Source: an uncultured Collinsella sp.
GTDB lineage: Bacteria; Actinomycetota; Coriobacteriia; Coriobacteriales; Coriobacteriaceae
Direction: 5' to 3'
DNA: 22,657 nt
NCBI GenBank assembly: GCA_902470095.1
Contig: CABRFG010000035.1
Span: 1 to 22,657, forward strand
Below, one piece after another: positions 22,629 through 22,657 of this stretch. The stretch's first letter is position 1. The number at the start of each line of letters is the position of its first letter. The position numbers and the translations under genes are program-made. Under the pieces are notes generated by a model, which saw nothing but the letters and a program-made list of their open reading frames with translations, was not told the DNA's origin and did not search any database.

Positions 22629-22657
22629 CCCGCCGTTTTGCATCAGAAAACGGCGGG
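22629..22657. terminator. Perfect hairpin at the window end, probable operon terminator
   Basis: CCCGCCGTTTT (22629-22639) pairs perfectly with AAAACGGCGGG (22647-22657) around a 7-base loop, 39 bases after the response regulator stop. The window ends at the last stem base, so a T-run cannot be checked. The A-run in the right arm gives a T-run on the other strand, so it may work in both directions. Confidence 0.75.

Overview
The window reads as a chromosomal segment of a GC-rich gut actinobacterium of the Coriobacteriia, most like Collinsella. This is an inference from protein style, GC-rich codon use, phosphotransferase (PTS) sugar uptake, a LuxS gene and structured GC-rich intergenic elements; no rRNA or tRNA is present to confirm it. 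Fifteen protein-coding genes are supported. One is on the minus strand (acyltransferase, 406-2622) and fourteen are on the plus strand. There is no phage, transposase, plasmid or CRISPR signal.

Layout. 1-405: non-coding, with a strong GC hairpin next to the 3' end of the acyltransferase. 406-2622: OatA-like membrane O-acyltransferase with a C-terminal SGNH domain. 2809-4783: two-gene nucleoside salvage operon (ribokinase, nucleoside hydrolase) behind a promoter with a palindrome over its -35. 4881-8956: beta-glucoside operon with a ribonucleic antiterminator (RAT)/terminator leader, a LicT/BglG antiterminator, a PTS EIIBC permease and a GH1 6-phospho-beta-glucosidase. 9139-10149: LacI-type regulator. 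10408-15240: four-gene operon of a fucose-isomerase-like sugar isomerase, a split transketolase (N and C halves as separate genes) and an FGGY kinase, preceded by a cluster of GTTTAC/GTAAAC boxes. 15393-15881: luxS behind a multi-arm hairpin leader. 16026-16670: DUF4867 protein behind an inverted-repeat operator. 16678-16866: tandem hairpin repeats. 17017-18447: second GH1 6-phospho-beta-glucosidase. 18590-22589: three overlapping or tightly coupled genes for a membrane sensor with a degenerate kinase-like C-terminus, a NarL/DesK-type histidine kinase and a LuxR/NarL response regulator. The window ends in a perfect hairpin.

How the genes work together. Most of the window is catabolism of plant-derived sugars and nucleosides. 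The PTS operon imports and phosphorylates a beta-glucoside, GH1 hydrolyses it, and the RAT leader couples expression to substrate. The nucleoside pair would turn ribonucleosides into base plus ribose 5-phosphate. The most interesting unit is the isomerase / split transketolase / FGGY kinase operon. Its enzyme classes match the known non-oxidative route for the branched pentose D-apiose (isomerase to apulose, kinase to apulose 4-phosphate, two-subunit transketolase to xylulose 5-phosphate plus dihydroxyacetone phosphate). Here the isomerase belongs to the fucose-isomerase-like group, so this could be an apiose pathway variant or a pathway for another sugar. No transporter for it lies in the window.
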